Positions 1-9,510 of a stretch of 64,000 nt of DNA are shown piece by piece. The stretch comes from M3007 sp031373665. Lineage in GTDB: Bacteria; Bacteroidota; Bacteroidia; Chitinophagales; Saprospiraceae. A program made the translations under genes and the position numbers. Positions within the stretch are counted from its first letter, which is position 1, and each line of letters begins with the position of its first letter. The stretch lies in contig JANMMZ010000016.1 in the NCBI GenBank assembly GCA_031373665.1, positions 62,001 to 126,000 of the forward strand. The letters run 5' to 3'. The notes beneath the pieces were generated by a model that saw nothing but the letters and a program-made list of their open reading frames with translations, ran no database searches and was not told the origin of the DNA.

Positions 1-2
1 GC

Positions 3-1604
3 CGCTCTTATGAGTTGGCGAACCGCAACAGGGTCAATTTCTTGAATGAAAATGTCCTAAACTACACTAAAGAAATGAGTAATAGTCGTTTGGATGTGGT
101 AGCAGGTTACTCTTATCAGACAGACAACAATCGTTTTTACAGTGCTCAAACCAATAGTTTTACTTTCCAGGACTTAAATATCAATAGGATTGAAAATGGT
201 GTAACTATTTTAGCGCCCGCTAGCAGCCGTCAAGAATGGGTATTGAAATCTTTTATTGGCCGTGTGAACTATTCTTTGATGGATAAGTATTTGGTAACCG
301 TGAATTTCCGTCGTGACGGTTCTTCTCGTTTTGGACCGAATAACCAATGGGCTAATTTTCCTTCTGTAGCCTTTGCTTGGCGTGTAAAACAAGAGTCTTT
401 TTTGAAAAATGTGGACTTCTTCAGTGATATGAAGGTGCGTTTGTCTTGGGGTATCACAGGTAACTCTGAGATCCCAGTAGGTCGTTCGTCGGCAGAACTT
501 TCTGGCAATAAGAACTATTTGATCAATGGTGGCACCGCAGCAGGTGTTGCAGAAACCCGGTTGGGAAATAAAGATCTAAAATGGGAAAGCACCCGGATGC
601 TCAATTTCGGATTGGATTTTGGAATCATGGATGGACGGATCAATTTCAACGTTGATTATTTCAATAATACAACCAAGGATTTGCTATTGTTTGTACCACT
701 AGGGCCATCAACAGGATTTACGTCTGCCCTTAAAAACAATGGTGAATTGAACAATCGTGGCCTAGAAATAGCAGCCAATATTGCAGCAATCAACAAAAGT
801 AACTTTCGTTGGGATATAGGTTTAAATGCCTCTTTCTTGAAAAACGAAGTCACTTCACTAGAAGGCGCACCACCATTTTACTCTTACACCATCTCTCACT
901 TAGGCCCAGAAGGCTCTTATGTAGCAGAAGGATTACCGATAGGCGGATGGTATGGGTTTAAATCTATTGGTATCTGGCAGTCGCAGGAAGAAATCAACGC
1001 AAATCCAAGCCTTGCGGGTATAGATAAGCCTGGTTACGTGCGTTATGAAGACATCAATGGCGATGGTACGATCACCAATGCGGATCGGGTTTCTTTGGGA
1101 GATCCAAACCCTAAGTTTATTTGGGGTCTTAATTCTAGCTTTGATTTCGGTGCTATTGATTTCTCTTTCTTCTTGCGTGGATCGCACGGACAAGAAATTC
1201 GTAATTTACAAGCATCAGAACACGCAGATGGCGTGGGTAACTACAACCAATATCGCAGTGTTTACACTGATTCTTGGTCAGAAACGAACAAAGGCGGTAC
1301 GCGCCCAGTGATTGACGCTACTCGCGAATTTCCATCTTATTTCCGTCGCTCTAGTTTCTTTATTGAAGATGGATCATTTGTGCGTTTGCAAAATGTAACT
1401 TTGGGCTATAACATCCCAAAAATCAAGGGCGTACGTAGCCTTCGGGTATATGTGAGCGGCCAAAACTTAATGCTCTTTACGAAATATACTGGTTGGGATC
1501 CGGAAGTAAGCAATGGTGGTCAAAGTCCGCTGAATCGCGGCGATGATTACGATGCTTACCCACGTGCCAAAACGTATAATATTGGGGTACAACTAGGGCT
1601 TTAA
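3..1604 (+). CDS. SusC/RagA-type TonB-dependent outer membrane transporter, C-terminal part
   Basis: The reading frame is open to the left edge of the window, so only the last ~534 residues of what is normally a ~1000-residue protein are present; the plug domain and signal peptide lie outside. What is visible is beta-barrel sequence of the SusC type: alternating aromatic/polar strands, the phrases GRVNYSLMDKYLVTVNFRRDGSSRFG and WDPEVSNGG...YPRAKTYNIGVQLGL at the C-terminus, which are typical of SusC family barrels. The family imports oligosaccharides or peptides across the outer membrane using TonB energy, with a SusD lipoprotein as the lid. The following gene is exactly such a SusD partner. 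The substrate cannot be told from the sequence. Confidence 0.95.
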   Translation, partial: RSYELANRNRVNFLNENVLNYTKEMSNSRLDVVAGYSYQTDNNRFYSAQTNSFTFQDLNINRIENGVTILAPASSRQEWVLKSFIGRVNYSLMDKYLVTVNFRRDGSSRFGPNNQWANFPSVAFAWRVKQESFLKNVDFFSDMKVRLSWGITGNSEIPVGRSSAELSGNKNYLINGGTAAGVAETRLGNKDLKWESTRMLNFGLDFGIMDGRINFNVDYFNNTTKDLLLFVPLGPSTGFTSALKNNGELNNRGLEIAANIAAINKSNFRWDIGLNASFLKNEVTSLEGAPPFYSYTISHLGPEGSYVAEGLPIGGWYGFKSIGIWQSQEEINANPSLAGIDKPGYVRYEDINGDGTITNADRVSLGDPNPKFIWGLNSSFDFGAIDFSFFLRGSHGQEIRNLQASEHADGVGNYNQYRSVYTDSWSETNKGGTRPVIDATREFPSYFRRSSFFIEDGSFVRLQNVTLGYNIPKIKGVRSLRVYVSGQNLMLFTKYTGWDPEVSNGGQSPLNRGDDYDAYPRAKTYNIGVQLGL

Positions 1605-1636
1605 GTCATACACATTAAATGGATTTAGTATAATAA

Positions 1637-1687
1637 GGGGGCTGCAGAAGGCCAATATTAAATTAATACCAACTTTCAGTTGCCCCC
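1637..1687 (+). other. Possible intercistronic hairpin between susC and susD
   Basis: The 188-base gap between the SusC-like and SusD-like genes contains GGGGGC at 1637-1642 and its complement GCCCCC at 1682-1687, with further partial pairing inside. There is no T tract, so it is not an ordinary terminator; it could be an mRNA stabilising or attenuating structure that sets the SusC:SusD ratio. This is inference from base pairing only. Confidence 0.3.
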
Positions 1688-1792
1688 TATCTACAAATGC
1701 AGTAAATTTGCACTACCGAGTCTGAACTATAACAAACAAAATGGTGTTTAAGACTCAACATTTTTTACATTTCATATTAACACACATAAATT

Positions 1793-3319
1793 ATGAAGCG
1801 AAATAATATTTTTTGGAGCGTTTTAGCACTGGCAGTGTTGTCTGCTGGTACTTGGGCATGCAAAAGTCTGGAAGAAAATCCAGACTTCGCGAGTCCAGAA
1901 ACTTTCTATAAAACCGAATCGGACATGGAAGCGGCCATAGCTGGGGCTTATGGGCCAATGAACAAGGTCGGCGACGACTGGTTCAATAATTTTTACAATC
2001 GTTGCGTATTTGACTGCGCTTTGGGGGTATCGGGCGGATATGAAAAAGGCCCTCAATACTACAAAACTGGAGGCTATGTATCTACCGATGAGTATATTGG
2101 TGTTTATTGGCGTCACAACTATGACGGGATCAATCGTTGCAATGTCATCATTGATGCCTTGCCCAAGGTAGATGCGGTCAATATCAAGGCTGAAGTTCGT
2201 ACCCGCATTGCAGGCGAAGCAAAATTTTTGCGTGCCTATTACATATACCACTTGTATGTGTATTTTGAAAATATTCCAGTACCGAACAAGCCTACCCGCG
2301 AAATCGGCGTATATTTCGGAAATGCTACTGGCAAACAAGAGGCACTTGACCTAATGAAGGCCGATTTGATGGAAGCAGAGCGCGACTTACCTGCTACGAT
2401 TGACAATGGTGGCCGCCCCTCTAAATGGGCCGCTTCTACCCTATTGGCGAAAGTGCTATTGGAGCGCGGTGAATACCAGGCTGCTGCTGACAAATCAAAA
2501 GATGTGATCACCAATTCTGGTGCTACCTTGTACGATGACTTCGACGATTGTTTCGACATCAATCACGAAAATCAAGGCGAGCGTTTCTTTGAATCACAGT
2601 GCGATTTTGCGAAATCTCCTTGGGTAAACTACAATAACATGCACGCACACTTTACCCCAACAGACTGGGATGGTGGCGATCCAAATACCCTTGAGGAAGG
2701 CGATAACGTGACGGCTGCTGGTTGGGGTGATGCTTGGCTCATAGGTGATAATACCTTCCGTGCCGACTACTTCACTGATGCTGCTGATAAGCGCATCAAA
2801 GTAACGTATATGGATCAGTATCGCTCTAAGAATGCGGGTGGAGAAGTTGTTACATTTGATCCAACAGCAACTTCAGCATTTATTGCACCAGGCAGCACGG
2901 AGCGCAAATACAAAAACTCTATTATTCAGAAAGTCATCGAGTACAAAATCGGCGGATGGCAGAATACTAAGAAGAATTATGTATTGTTGCGGTTGGCTGA
3001 TGCTTATTTGGCACATGCAGAAGCAGTAGCCAATGGTGCTACAGGCGATGGTGTTTCAGCACTCAATGCTTTGCGTACCCGCGCAGGTATTCCTACCATT
3101 GCTACTGCTACTAAAAATGACGTATTCGGTGAGTACATGCGCGAACAAGCGGGTGAAGGTTGGGTATTCCCGACGGCACGCCGCTTTGGCAACACTGCTG
3201 AACTGATCTTGAAGTATTCAGGTCGTACGGTGGACAACAATAAGTACCGTGTGTTGCCGATACCAGCAGTAGAGATCATTGCCAACCTAAGCGTCAAGCA
3301 AAACAAGGGTTGGGAATAG
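1793..3319 (+). CDS. RagB/SusD family nutrient-binding outer membrane lipoprotein
   Basis: 508 residues. The N-terminus is a lipoprotein signal with a cysteine at about residue 23 (AGTWACKSLEENP), followed by the SusD-like phrase SPETFYKTESDMEAAIAGAY, the helical TPR-like core (AGEAKFLRAYYIYHLYVYF), and a C-terminal region with YVLLRLADAYLAHAEAVA and ALNALRTRAGIP, all hallmarks of RagB/SusD. It sits on the cell surface and caps the SusC transporter encoded immediately upstream. Length is normal for the family. It ends shortly before a strong terminator. The ligand is unknown; no glycoside hydrolase accompanies the pair here. Confidence 0.95.
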   Translation: MKRNNIFWSVLALAVLSAGTWACKSLEENPDFASPETFYKTESDMEAAIAGAYGPMNKVGDDWFNNFYNRCVFDCALGVSGGYEKGPQYYKTGGYVSTDEYIGVYWRHNYDGINRCNVIIDALPKVDAVNIKAEVRTRIAGEAKFLRAYYIYHLYVYFENIPVPNKPTREIGVYFGNATGKQEALDLMKADLMEAERDLPATIDNGGRPSKWAASTLLAKVLLERGEYQAAADKSKDVITNSGATLYDDFDDCFDINHENQGERFFESQCDFAKSPWVNYNNMHAHFTPTDWDGGDPNTLEEGDNVTAAGWGDAWLIGDNTFRADYFTDAADKRIKVTYMDQYRSKNAGGEVVTFDPTATSAFIAPGSTERKYKNSIIQKVIEYKIGGWQNTKKNYVLLRLADAYLAHAEAVANGATGDGVSALNALRTRAGIPTIATATKNDVFGEYMREQAGEGWVFPTARRFGNTAELILKYSGRTVDNNKYRVLPIPAVEIIANLSVKQNKGWE

Positions 3320-3419
3320 CAGAGATAGGTCATCAGATGACTAACTGTGACGTGGTGTCGGGGTGACTTTAGTTAACTAATCAGTTTAATATTTTCATAT
3401 ACTAATATTACTCACATTC

Positions 3420-3460
3420 AAGGCTGTCCGAATCGTTCATCGAATTCGGACAGCCTTTTT
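3420..3460 (+). terminator. Rho-independent terminator after the susCD pair
   Basis: A perfect 14-base inverted repeat (3420-3433 with 3444-3457) reading AAGGCTGTCCGAAT ... ATTCGGACAGCCTT, ten-base loop, ending in a short T run. It lies 100 bases downstream of the SusD-like stop and 31 bases before the next start, separating the transporter pair from the FG-GAP gene. Confidence 0.9.
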
Positions 3461-3490
3461 CATTAAATATAAGCAAACCATCATTTTTCA

Positions 3491-6400
3491 ATGCCCATTA
3501 GCACCACCCATATCGCCTTTATTGGATCCATTATTATACTTTTGTTGGCCTGCCACCAAACAAAAGTAGCGGAGCATCGCTTTGTTCAAAAAGAGGCGCC
3601 GCAATGTGGCATTGATTTTAAAAATACCATCACGGAAGATGCCCATTACAATATGATTGATTACTCTTATTGTTACAATGGGGGCGGTGTTGGTGGAGCC
3701 GACTTGGACAATGATGGGTTGATAGATTTGGTATTCACTGGCAATCAAACCAGTTGTAAAGTATATAAAAACCTAGGGAATTGGACATTCAAAGATCAAA
3801 CAACTTCGGCAGGACTCCAAACTCAAGGTTGGTGTAGCGGGGTTACTTTTGCCGATGTCAATGTTGATGGTTGGATGGATATTTATATCTCTAGGGCGGG
3901 CAATGAATCGGCAGATTTGAGGGCCAATCTGTTGTTTATCAATGAAAAAGGCTTCAAATTTTCGGAAAAAGCCCAAGAATATGGGCTTGCGGATACTTCT
4001 TGGACGACTCAGGCTGCTTTTTTTGATTATGATCTTGACGGAGACCTAGATTGTTACCTCGTGAACCACACCAACGACGACCGATACCCCAACCGGATTA
4101 AGGATCGTACAATAGATTTCAGTAAATCGAGTGCCTGCGATCGCCTCTATCAAAACGACAAAGGCCATTTTAAGGATATATCAGCCCAAGCCGGCATAGC
4201 GGATGATGGATGGGGATTGGGCGTGGCGGTGGCTGATTTTAATTCGGATCATTGGCCTGACCTATATATCAGCAATGATTTTCTGGTCAATGACCTCTTG
4301 TATATCAACCAACAAAATGGCACATTCAAAGAGTCGGCAAGGGCATCACTGGATCATACCAGCCATTTTTCGATGGGCAATGATGCAGCAGATTTCAACA
4401 ATGACGGTTTGACCGATCTGATGGTAGCCGACATGATGCCCGCTACCCATCAACAACGAAAAAAAATGACGGGCGTACTCACCAATGATGCCTATGACTT
4501 GGTGTTGGAGCGCGGCTACGCACCACAATATATGCGCAATACGCTGCAACTCAACCTTGGAACCAAGCCAAATCCTACCAACAGCCCTACCCTACCCCAT
4601 TTCTCAGAAATAGGCCAATTGGCGGGTGTACACGCCACCGACTGGAGTTGGTCACCTCTTTTCGCTGATTTTGACCTTGATGGGTATCAAGATTTGGCGA
4701 TTTCTTCCGGGTATCGGCACAATATCAGTGACATGGATTTTATCATTGAAAACAGCCAACTAGGCAGTAAAATGCCACTCGCAGAAGCCGATATAAAGAT
4801 TAAAGAACGAGCAAAATTACAAGCAGATTACGCTTCTGACATGTGTTTTTTTCGCAATAATGGCGACTTAACCTTTGCAGATTCTACCCACCAATGGTCT
4901 CCGGCAATGAAGGGATTCCATCATGGAAGCATCACTGCCGATCTCGACAATGACGGCGATTTAGACCTTGTTTGTAACCGATTGGATGACCTGCCCTTGA
5001 TCTTAGAAAATCAACGATCCAACAACAACCAATGGCTACAAGTAAGGGTTCAGTATGAAAAAAACAACCCTACGGGCCTCGGAACCACCATAAAACTATA
5101 CCAAAACAATACCATACAAACCCGATACTTAATGTCCACAAGGGGTTATCAATCGGGTACTGATGCTTTGAGTTGTTTTGGTTTGGGTACCAATACAGTG
5201 GATTCTATATGGGTTTGCTGGCCCAACGGCCAGCATCAAAAATACTCAAATGCGGGTGCCAATCAATTGATTACCCTGAAATATGACCTCAAAAAGTGCA
5301 TTCCAAGCCTGCCTAATACTCAAGCCACGACATTGCTCTATCAATTACAACAAACGATCACCCCCACTCGTACCCAAGAGCCGGTATATGCTGATTTCGC
5401 CGCCGAGCCATTGATACCGCATAAATTTTCAAATGAAAGCCAACGGATGTGTAATGGCGACCTCAATGGTGATGGCTTGATGGATTTTTACCTTGGGGGC
5501 GGAGCCCGGCAAACGGGCGTATTTTTTATACAGGAAGCCAATGGCAATTTCAAGCAGCAACCATTGATCGCGCCCGAACTACAGGTCATGGACTTCAAAG
5601 CCGCCGCTTCTCCCTACTCTTACGCACCAGAAGACATTGGCTCTACCTTGTTTGATGCCGATGGAGACCGAGACTTAGATCTTTATTTGGTGTCAGGCAG
5701 CAATGAATTTGAACCTAAATCCATATACCTCCAAGATAGGCTCTACCTCAATGATGGCCGGGGTGGCTTTTCGCCCGCTCCTGAAGGGGCTTTGCCCCAA
5801 GAGTCGGTACCGGGTTCGTGTGTGGTTCATGCCGATTATGATTTGGATGGTGATATGGATTTATTTGTGGGTGGAAGGCGGCAAGCCTTGAAATATGGGC
5901 TACCCGGAGAAAGTTTTTTGCTTCAAAACAATGGTAAAGGCCAATTTATAGACGTGACCAACACTGCCGCACCCGGCTTAAAATCATGTGGGATGGTGAC
6001 TTGTGCTCAATGGACAGATTTAAACAATGACCAAGTACCAGAACTGGTAGTGGGCGGAGAACTGATGCCCTTGAGTATTTGGTACTTCAAAGATGGGAAA
6101 TATGCACCAACTGAAATACCTCAAACGCATGGATTATGGCGGTGTATGTTGGCCACCGATGTCAACCATGATGGCCGCACGGACCTAGTAGCGGGCAATA
6201 TTGGATTAAACCATTACTTGAACATTCAAACTGCAACGCCCTTTTGTGTTTACGCCACTGACATGGATGCCAATGGCTATTTTGACCCTATTAGTACCTA
6301 CTATGTAGATAAAAAAGAGGTCACTTTATTGGGCAGGGAAGCAATTTCGAGGCAAGTGCCTATTTTACGAAAAAAATATACGACCTTCGCAGCGTTCGCC

Positions 6401-6826
6401 GATGCAACATTTCCAGACATGTTCAATCAACAAACTATAGAAGCCGCGTCGCTATCAAAAGCCACAGAGCCACGATCGGTGTGGTTGGAACAAATGGAAA
6501 ATGGCGCATTTACGATGCACCCATTGCCAATCATGGCTCAAATAGCACCCATGAATGCCATCTCAGAGCAAAATTATGATAAATCGGGCAAAAACAGCCT
6601 TTTCATGGTGTTTAATGATTTTGGCTGGGAGGTTGGCATCGGTAGGATGGATGCTGGAGTCCCCTTAATGTTGCGGTATCAAGCAACTGATTTTGAGGTG
6701 ATGCCACCAAACCAAACAGGACTTTGGGCCAAAGGAGAGTTGAGATCCATACAAGCAATTGACCATCAACTATTTATCAGTACAGGCGAAGGAAACCTGA
6801 TGATATATAAGAAAACGAATAAATAA
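3491..6826 (+). CDS. FG-GAP/VCBS-repeat lipoprotein with ASPIC/UnbV domain (CRTAC1-like)
   Basis: 1111 residues, with a lipoprotein-type signal (IIILLLAC, cysteine ~21). Many calcium-binding FG-GAP style repeats of the type DLDNDGLIDLVFTG, DVNVDGWMDIYIS and DYDLDGDLDCYLVN run through the protein, predicting a seven-bladed beta-propeller, and a central ASPIC/UnbV segment (NNNQWLQVRVQ ... GLGTTIKLY ... FGLGTNTVDSIWVCWPNG). Such proteins are common in Bacteroidota and often sit beside SusCD pairs, where they may bind glycans; function is not established. It is 23 bases ahead of galK and likely cotranscribed with it. A paralog of nearly the same length lies at 45305-48646. Confidence 0.93.
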   Translation: MPISTTHIAFIGSIIILLLACHQTKVAEHRFVQKEAPQCGIDFKNTITEDAHYNMIDYSYCYNGGGVGGADLDNDGLIDLVFTGNQTSCKVYKNLGNWTFKDQTTSAGLQTQGWCSGVTFADVNVDGWMDIYISRAGNESADLRANLLFINEKGFKFSEKAQEYGLADTSWTTQAAFFDYDLDGDLDCYLVNHTNDDRYPNRIKDRTIDFSKSSACDRLYQNDKGHFKDISAQAGIADDGWGLGVAVADFNSDHWPDLYISNDFLVNDLLYINQQNGTFKESARASLDHTSHFSMGNDAADFNNDGLTDLMVADMMPATHQQRKKMTGVLTNDAYDLVLERGYAPQYMRNTLQLNLGTKPNPTNSPTLPHFSEIGQLAGVHATDWSWSPLFADFDLDGYQDLAISSGYRHNISDMDFIIENSQLGSKMPLAEADIKIKERAKLQADYASDMCFFRNNGDLTFADSTHQWSPAMKGFHHGSITADLDNDGDLDLVCNRLDDLPLILENQRSNNNQWLQVRVQYEKNNPTGLGTTIKLYQNNTIQTRYLMSTRGYQSGTDALSCFGLGTNTVDSIWVCWPNGQHQKYSNAGANQLITLKYDLKKCIPSLPNTQATTLLYQLQQTITPTRTQEPVYADFAAEPLIPHKFSNESQRMCNGDLNGDGLMDFYLGGGARQTGVFFIQEANGNFKQQPLIAPELQVMDFKAAASPYSYAPEDIGSTLFDADGDRDLDLYLVSGSNEFEPKSIYLQDRLYLNDGRGGFSPAPEGALPQESVPGSCVVHADYDLDGDMDLFVGGRRQALKYGLPGESFLLQNNGKGQFIDVTNTAAPGLKSCGMVTCAQWTDLNNDQVPELVVGGELMPLSIWYFKDGKYAPTEIPQTHGLWRCMLATDVNHDGRTDLVAGNIGLNHYLNIQTATPFCVYATDMDANGYFDPISTYYVDKKEVTLLGREAISRQVPILRKKYTTFAAFADATFPDMFNQQTIEAASLSKATEPRSVWLEQMENGAFTMHPLPIMAQIAPMNAISEQNYDKSGKNSLFMVFNDFGWEVGIGRMDAGVPLMLRYQATDFEVMPPNQTGLWAKGELRSIQAIDHQLFISTGEGNLMIYKKTNK

Positions 6827-6849
6827 CGATACTTTTTAGGTAAGATATT

Positions 6850-8019
6850 ATGATAACGGTACAATATCCACAGCACATCATTCGCAAGTTTGAGAACTTG
6901 CACAAGCAGAAACCCAGTATTGTTGTCCGCGCTCCGGGCCGCATCAATCTGATTGGCGAACACGTTGATTACAACGATGGTTTTGTGTTGCCGGCTGCCA
7001 TTGACAAGGCCGTTTTTTTTGCTGCTACCCTTCGCGATGATCGGGAGTGTCATTTTTATGCTGAAAATTTCAAGATGAGTTTTAGTTGTCATTTGGACAA
7101 ACTAGAAAAATCAAGGAATAGTTGGCCGAATTACCTCATGGGAGTCATTGATGAAGTACAAAAAGCGGGACATCATATTAAAAGTGGGTTTAATGTGGTG
7201 TTTGGAGGTAATATTCCAAATGGTGCAGGGGTGTCTTCGTCGGCCGCCATAGAAGGAGGCATGGCGCGTTTATTGGATGCCTTGTTTGATCTAAATATCC
7301 CAATCATGGAACACGTAAAACTGACCCAACGCGCCGAAAATCGTTTTGTAGGGGTCAATTGTGGGATCATGGATATGTTTGCTTCCATCATGGGTTGCAA
7401 CAACTCTTGCATCAAGATTGATTGTAGAACCCTTGAGTATGAGTACTTTTATTTTGATGCAAAGGATCATACCATTATACTCTGCGATACGGGAGTAAAA
7501 CACTCCTTGGTTGATTCTGAATACAATATCAGGAGGCAAGAATGCGAAACAGGGGTCAATATTTTGAAGGCGTATCATCCAGATATTATAGCACTTAGAG
7601 ACGTAAATATCACTCAACTGGAAGCCTTAAAAGACCTGTTTACACCAGTGGTGTATCAGCGGTGTAAATTCGTAATAGAAGAAATAAATCGAGTCGAATT
7701 AGCCTGTAATGCACTGATTGATAAGCAATTAGGCACTTTTGGCGAACTTATGTACCAATCGCACGAGGGGCTACAGTATGAGTACCAAGTCAGTTGCCCA
7801 GAACTTGATTTTTTGGTGGATCTGACCCGTGCGATGAACTACGTAGAAGGCGCCCGCATGATGGGCGGTGGGTTCGGTGGCTGCACCATCAATATTGTTC
7901 AGAAACACGCTGCCCGTCAATTTATTGCATTCATGCAACATGCCTATAAAGAAACCTATCTCCGCGAACTCCCTTGCCATGAGGTGTCATTGACTGATGG
8001 GGTTAGTGTGGTTGGGTAG
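6850..8019 (+). CDS. galK: Galactokinase
   Basis: 389 residues, the usual length. GHMP-kinase hallmarks are in order: the galactokinase signature APGRINLIGEHVDYN (~28-42), the ATP-binding loop PNGAGVSSSAA (~120-130), CGIMDMF with the catalytic aspartate, and the C-terminal ARMMGGGFGGC. It phosphorylates galactose at C1 with ATP, the entry step of the Leloir pathway, in the cytoplasm. The family usually has IMDQF; here the residue after Asp is Met, a mild deviation. It follows the UnbV lipoprotein by 23 bases, suggesting that the upstream uptake genes handle a galactose-containing substrate (inference). galT and galM are not in the window. Confidence 0.95.
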   Translation: MITVQYPQHIIRKFENLHKQKPSIVVRAPGRINLIGEHVDYNDGFVLPAAIDKAVFFAATLRDDRECHFYAENFKMSFSCHLDKLEKSRNSWPNYLMGVIDEVQKAGHHIKSGFNVVFGGNIPNGAGVSSSAAIEGGMARLLDALFDLNIPIMEHVKLTQRAENRFVGVNCGIMDMFASIMGCNNSCIKIDCRTLEYEYFYFDAKDHTIILCDTGVKHSLVDSEYNIRRQECETGVNILKAYHPDIIALRDVNITQLEALKDLFTPVVYQRCKFVIEEINRVELACNALIDKQLGTFGELMYQSHEGLQYEYQVSCPELDFLVDLTRAMNYVEGARMMGGGFGGCTINIVQKHAARQFIAFMQHAYKETYLRELPCHEVSLTDGVSVVG

Positions 8020-8101
8020 GGCAAAGGACCTTGCCTTGGTAATTGGTGTGTGGATAAGTTGGTGATTGGGGGGTGAGGGGGTTCACCTCTCATAAAACAA
8101 A

Positions 8102-8133
8102 GCGGCCTCATAAAGTTGAACTTATGAGACCGC
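8102..8133. terminator. Terminator hairpin between convergent galK and fasciclin genes
   Basis: GCGGCCTCATAA at 8102-8113 pairs with TTATGAGACCGC at 8122-8133 (12 base pairs with one G-T wobble, eight-base loop). The minus strand runs into a T-rich stretch after the stem, so it suits the minus-strand fasciclin gene; it may also stop galK transcription. Confidence 0.75.
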
Positions 8134-8215
8134 ATCCTCGAAGGAAAAATTAAGTAGTGTTTTCCTGAATGAATGGAGTCAGGTACTCCTGTTTATTTGT
8201 TTGGAACCGATGATA

Positions 8216-9184
8216 TTAGTTCGGCAACAAAACGCGATCCACTGCGTGTATAATTCCGTTTACACCTTGTACATCGGTAGCTATGATTTTGGTCGTACGG
8301 TTACTAGAATCCAAAATGCTTACATTAGCACCAGCAATGACGATTTTGAAGGTTTGACCCTGTAGTGTTGGTACAACCTGATTGTTGGTCAGGGTAGTAG
8401 ATACTACATTGCCCGCCGTAACTACGTGGTAGGTAAGTACCTTGTTAAGTGTAGCATTATCAATAGCAGCCAAGTTTGGTGCGCCCAACTCAGTCAACAA
8501 TGCAGTGAATGCAGCATTGTTTGGAGCGAAAACAGTAAATGGACCTGCACCAGACAAAATATCAACATAAGTAGGCTGACCAGCTGGTGTCAAACCTGGA
8601 CGAGTCAATGCAGCTACTAAGGTGCTGAAATCAGGATTATTCAAAGCGTGGTTCACCACTGTTGGAAGGGCGATCACTTTATCCACAATGTGTACTACAC
8701 CATTGCTGGTAGATACATCGGCAGTTGTAACCTTTGAGTCTTTGTTGATCTTTACACCGGATGCATCTTTTTGAACAAACAAACTGATGAAACTGGTAGT
8801 AGTACCAAATGGTGAAATTGATTTTACATACGCCGCAGCAGGTACATCAGCCGCTTTGATTTCAGAACCCACCACGTGGTTAAGCAAAATACTCTTTAGT
8901 AAAGGCACAGGTACATCTTCCAATTTAGCGAAACCAGCCGCAGAAAGGAAACTGGTAAATGCAGCATTGGTTGGTGCAAATACCGTGAACTTGCCAGCAC
9001 CACTAAGGGCATCTACCAAGCCAGCGCGCTGAAGCGCTGCTACTAATGAACTTAGGTCAGCGGTAGCCTGAGCCGTCTGTACAATGTTTTTAGGCGTAGG
9101 GACGACGTCGTCAGAGTCTTTGCAGGCAGTAAAAAATAAACCTGCAGAAAGGGTTAACAGCATTCCGAAAAGGAACTTCTTCAT
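8216..9184 (-). CDS. Fasciclin (FAS1) domain lipoprotein, two domains
   Basis: 322 residues. A lipobox (LSAGLFFTAC, cysteine ~21) is followed by a short acidic linker and two FAS1 domains (~35-175 and ~180-322). Each has the H1-type motif FTVFAPTNAAF or FTVFAPNNAAF and the H2-type motif NGVVHIVDKVI or NGIIHAVDRVL. FAS1 proteins are cell-surface adhesion or matrix proteins; no enzymatic role is expected. It is monocistronic, preceded by a long A+T-rich leader region and followed by a hairpin terminator. Confidence 0.95.
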   Translation of the reverse strand: MKKFLFGMLLTLSAGLFFTACKDSDDVVPTPKNIVQTAQATADLSSLVAALQRAGLVDALSGAGKFTVFAPTNAAFTSFLSAAGFAKLEDVPVPLLKSILLNHVVGSEIKAADVPAAAYVKSISPFGTTTSFISLFVQKDASGVKINKDSKVTTADVSTSNGVVHIVDKVIALPTVVNHALNNPDFSTLVAALTRPGLTPAGQPTYVDILSGAGPFTVFAPNNAAFTALLTELGAPNLAAIDNATLNKVLTYHVVTAGNVVSTTLTNNQVVPTLQGQTFKIVIAGANVSILDSSNRTTKIIATDVQGVNGIIHAVDRVLLPN

Positions 9185-9510
9185 AGAATTGTGTGAATTT
9201 AGTTAGATAATGATTGGATAAAATTACCTCACTTAAACTCGAATTGTAGAAGTTTTGTTTAACATTGCAGGTACTTTGTTTTGCTAATTTTAAACAAAAC
9301 TCTGTTTTGGAGCCTGTTTAGGGGTAAATATAAGGTTCTATTGTTACTTAAAAATAAAGCACAATTTCCAATAAAACAAAATAAAAAATTTATTTTGTTT
9401 TATTTTTCAAAAAAAATGCTATATTTTTAAAAATAAGCAAATTAAAAATCGTTTCTCCGAAAAAATAATTTTCCAATTTTTCAAAACGTAATTTTTTTAG
9501 TTTTTGCCCC
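9185..9510. other. A+T-rich intergenic region
   Basis: A 326-base non-coding stretch, dominated by runs of A and T, between the start of the minus-strand fasciclin gene and the end of the minus-strand DUF3667 gene. It should hold the fasciclin promoter; no clear TAnnTTTG box or hairpin was picked out by eye. Confidence 0.5.
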
